A stretch of DNA of 64,000 nucleotides from Sterolibacterium sp. (lineage in GTDB: Bacteria > Pseudomonadota > Gammaproteobacteria > Burkholderiales > Rhodocyclaceae): NCBI GenBank assembly GCA_018061005.1, contig JAGOVA010000006.1:1-64000 (forward strand), in the 5' to 3' direction. The translations under genes were made by a program, and so were the position numbers. The first letter of the stretch is position 1. Each line of letters begins with the position of its first letter. Under the pieces are notes generated by a model. That model made no database searches. It had not been told where the DNA came from and was given only the letters and a program-made list of their open reading frames with translations. Shown here one piece after another: positions 63,202 through 64,000 of the stretch.

Positions 63202-64000
63202 TTATTGTGGCGACGGGATGGACGAAAAGCGCACATGAACCGCCAGCCCGCCGAGTTCGGTGCTGCTGTCCAGCCAGAGCTGCGCGCCATGCAGTTCGGC
63301 GATCCGCTGGACAATGGACAAGCCCAGGCCGCTGCCGGGTAGCGCGGGCTCGGCCAGTCGCTGAAAGCGTTCAAACACCTTGATCCGCTGATCTTCTGCA
63401 ATCCCTGCGCCGCTGTCGCTGACGCTGAGGCGAACCCCCGTCGTTTCCTGCTGCAGCAGAACGTGCACCTGGCCGTGGGCCGGGGTGTAACGGATGGCAT
63501 TGTCCAGCAGGTTACGCAGCAGGATATGCAGCAAGGTCGCGCTCCCGCTAACCCACAGTGACGCGCCGACGGACGGCTCGGTATCGAGTTCCAGCGTCAG
63601 CTGTTTTTCCAATGCGGATGCACCGTGTTCGGCGCACACCTCTTCGGCCAATGCCTGAAAATCCACGGGGAACCGGTTGCCCAAGGCGTCGTCAGGATCG
63701 AGCCGGGCCAGGGTCAACAGCTGGTCAACCAGATGTGTGGCGCGGCTGATCCCGACCCGCAACTGGTCGAGCGCGTGGTTACGGGCAAGCTCATCGCTGT
63801 TATCGCGGGCGCGCTGGGCGACCTGTGCCTGAGCCGCCAGGGCGGCCAGTGGCGTGCGGAGTTCATGGGCGGCATCGGCGGTGAAGCGGCGTTCATTTTC
63901 CAGTGCGCGGCGCACCCGTTCGAAAAGGCGGTTCAAGGCTTCGATCAGCGGCCGGATTTCATCCGGCGCGCTTTGCGGCAGCACGGCATCCAGCCGGTCG
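63202..64000 (-). CDS. Sensor histidine kinase, C-terminal part (truncated by window end)
   Basis: At least 266 residues of a QseC/TctE-type kinase; the frame is open to the window end. A HAMP-end/linker (EIRPLIEALNRLFERVRRALE), the phosphoacceptor His in RRFTADAAHELRTPLAALAAQAQ, the N box LLRNLLDNAIRYTP, G1 VSDSGAGIAEDQ, F box FERFQR and G2 GSGLGLSIVQRI are seen. The sensor part and the partner regulator lie outside. Converges on the cNMP-binding gene. Confidence 0.92.
   Translation of the reverse strand, partial: DRLDAVLPQSAPDEIRPLIEALNRLFERVRRALENERRFTADAAHELRTPLAALAAQAQVAQRARDNSDELARNHALDQLRVGISRATHLVDQLLTLARLDPDDALGNRFPVDFQALAEEVCAEHGASALEKQLTLELDTEPSVGASLWVSGSATLLHILLRNLLDNAIRYTPAHGQVHVLLQQETTGVRLSVSDSGAGIAEDQRIKVFERFQRLAEPALPGSGLGLSIVQRIAELHGAQLWLDSSTELGGLAVHVRFSSIPSPQ

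Overview
The window reads as chromosomal DNA of a betaproteobacterium, most likely Rhodocyclales/Sterolibacteriaceae. Three things point there: the housekeeping order (aroQ-accB-accC-prmA, apaG-rpe-gph-trpE, rplU-rpmA-obgE-proB with divergent ispB); a large operon for a Tat-exported molybdenum hydroxylase of the ethylbenzene / steroid C25 dehydrogenase type; and sterol- or lipid-type enzymes near 7-13 kb. Resemblance to Sterolibacterium denitrificans is an inference from these gene families. No database search was run.

Region 1 (1-7.3 kb): the end of a biotin-carboxylase alpha subunit, then a compact molybdenum module on the + strand. It holds modA, a TonB-dependent receptor, two small secreted proteins with a sulfite-oxidase-like molybdopterin domain (one fused to cytochrome c), a NifQ-like protein and the regulator modE. 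Two 24-bp ModE-box-like palindromes precede modA and the receptor. No modB or modC is present. The 3' flank is scarred: a DinD/antirepressor fragment is joined in frame to the modE stop, followed by a decayed TOBE-like piece.

Region 2 (7.3-13.3 kb): acyl-CoA synthetase, a small Cys-containing protein, a 3-beta-hydroxysteroid-dehydrogenase-like SDR, a CaiB/BaiF-like protein and an amidohydrolase. This is a plausible steroid/lipid catabolic patch.

Region 3 (13.4-19.1 kb): a soluble chemoreceptor with an altered CZB domain, a SLAC1/TehA transporter, a toxin-antitoxin pair, a GDSL lipoprotein esterase, a luciferase-like flavin oxidoreductase and apaG.

Region 4 (19.2-42.6 kb): mostly core metabolism (rpe, gph, trpE, a WbpM-type epimerase/dehydratase, apaH, a PfkB kinase, prmA, accBC, aroQ, proB, obgE, rpmA, rplU, ispB, tRNA-Pro). 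Interspersed are a thiolase, an orphan beta-barrel protein, a TPR-CHAT protein, a condensation-fold acyltransferase and an M48 protease.

Region 5 (42.7-52.4 kb): the molybdoenzyme operon on the - strand, in the order alpha1-beta-gamma-delta(chaperone)-alpha2. The two catalytic subunits are very similar but differ just before the Mo-ligating Asp. The Mo module of region 1 would logically feed this enzyme.

Region 6 (52.8-64 kb): a membrane chemoreceptor, a MacA/MacB-like exporter with two separate permeases, a DAHP synthase, an ArnT-like glycosyltransferase overlapping a DPPR-synthase-like UbiA protein, a cyclic-nucleotide-binding protein and the 3' part of a sensor kinase.
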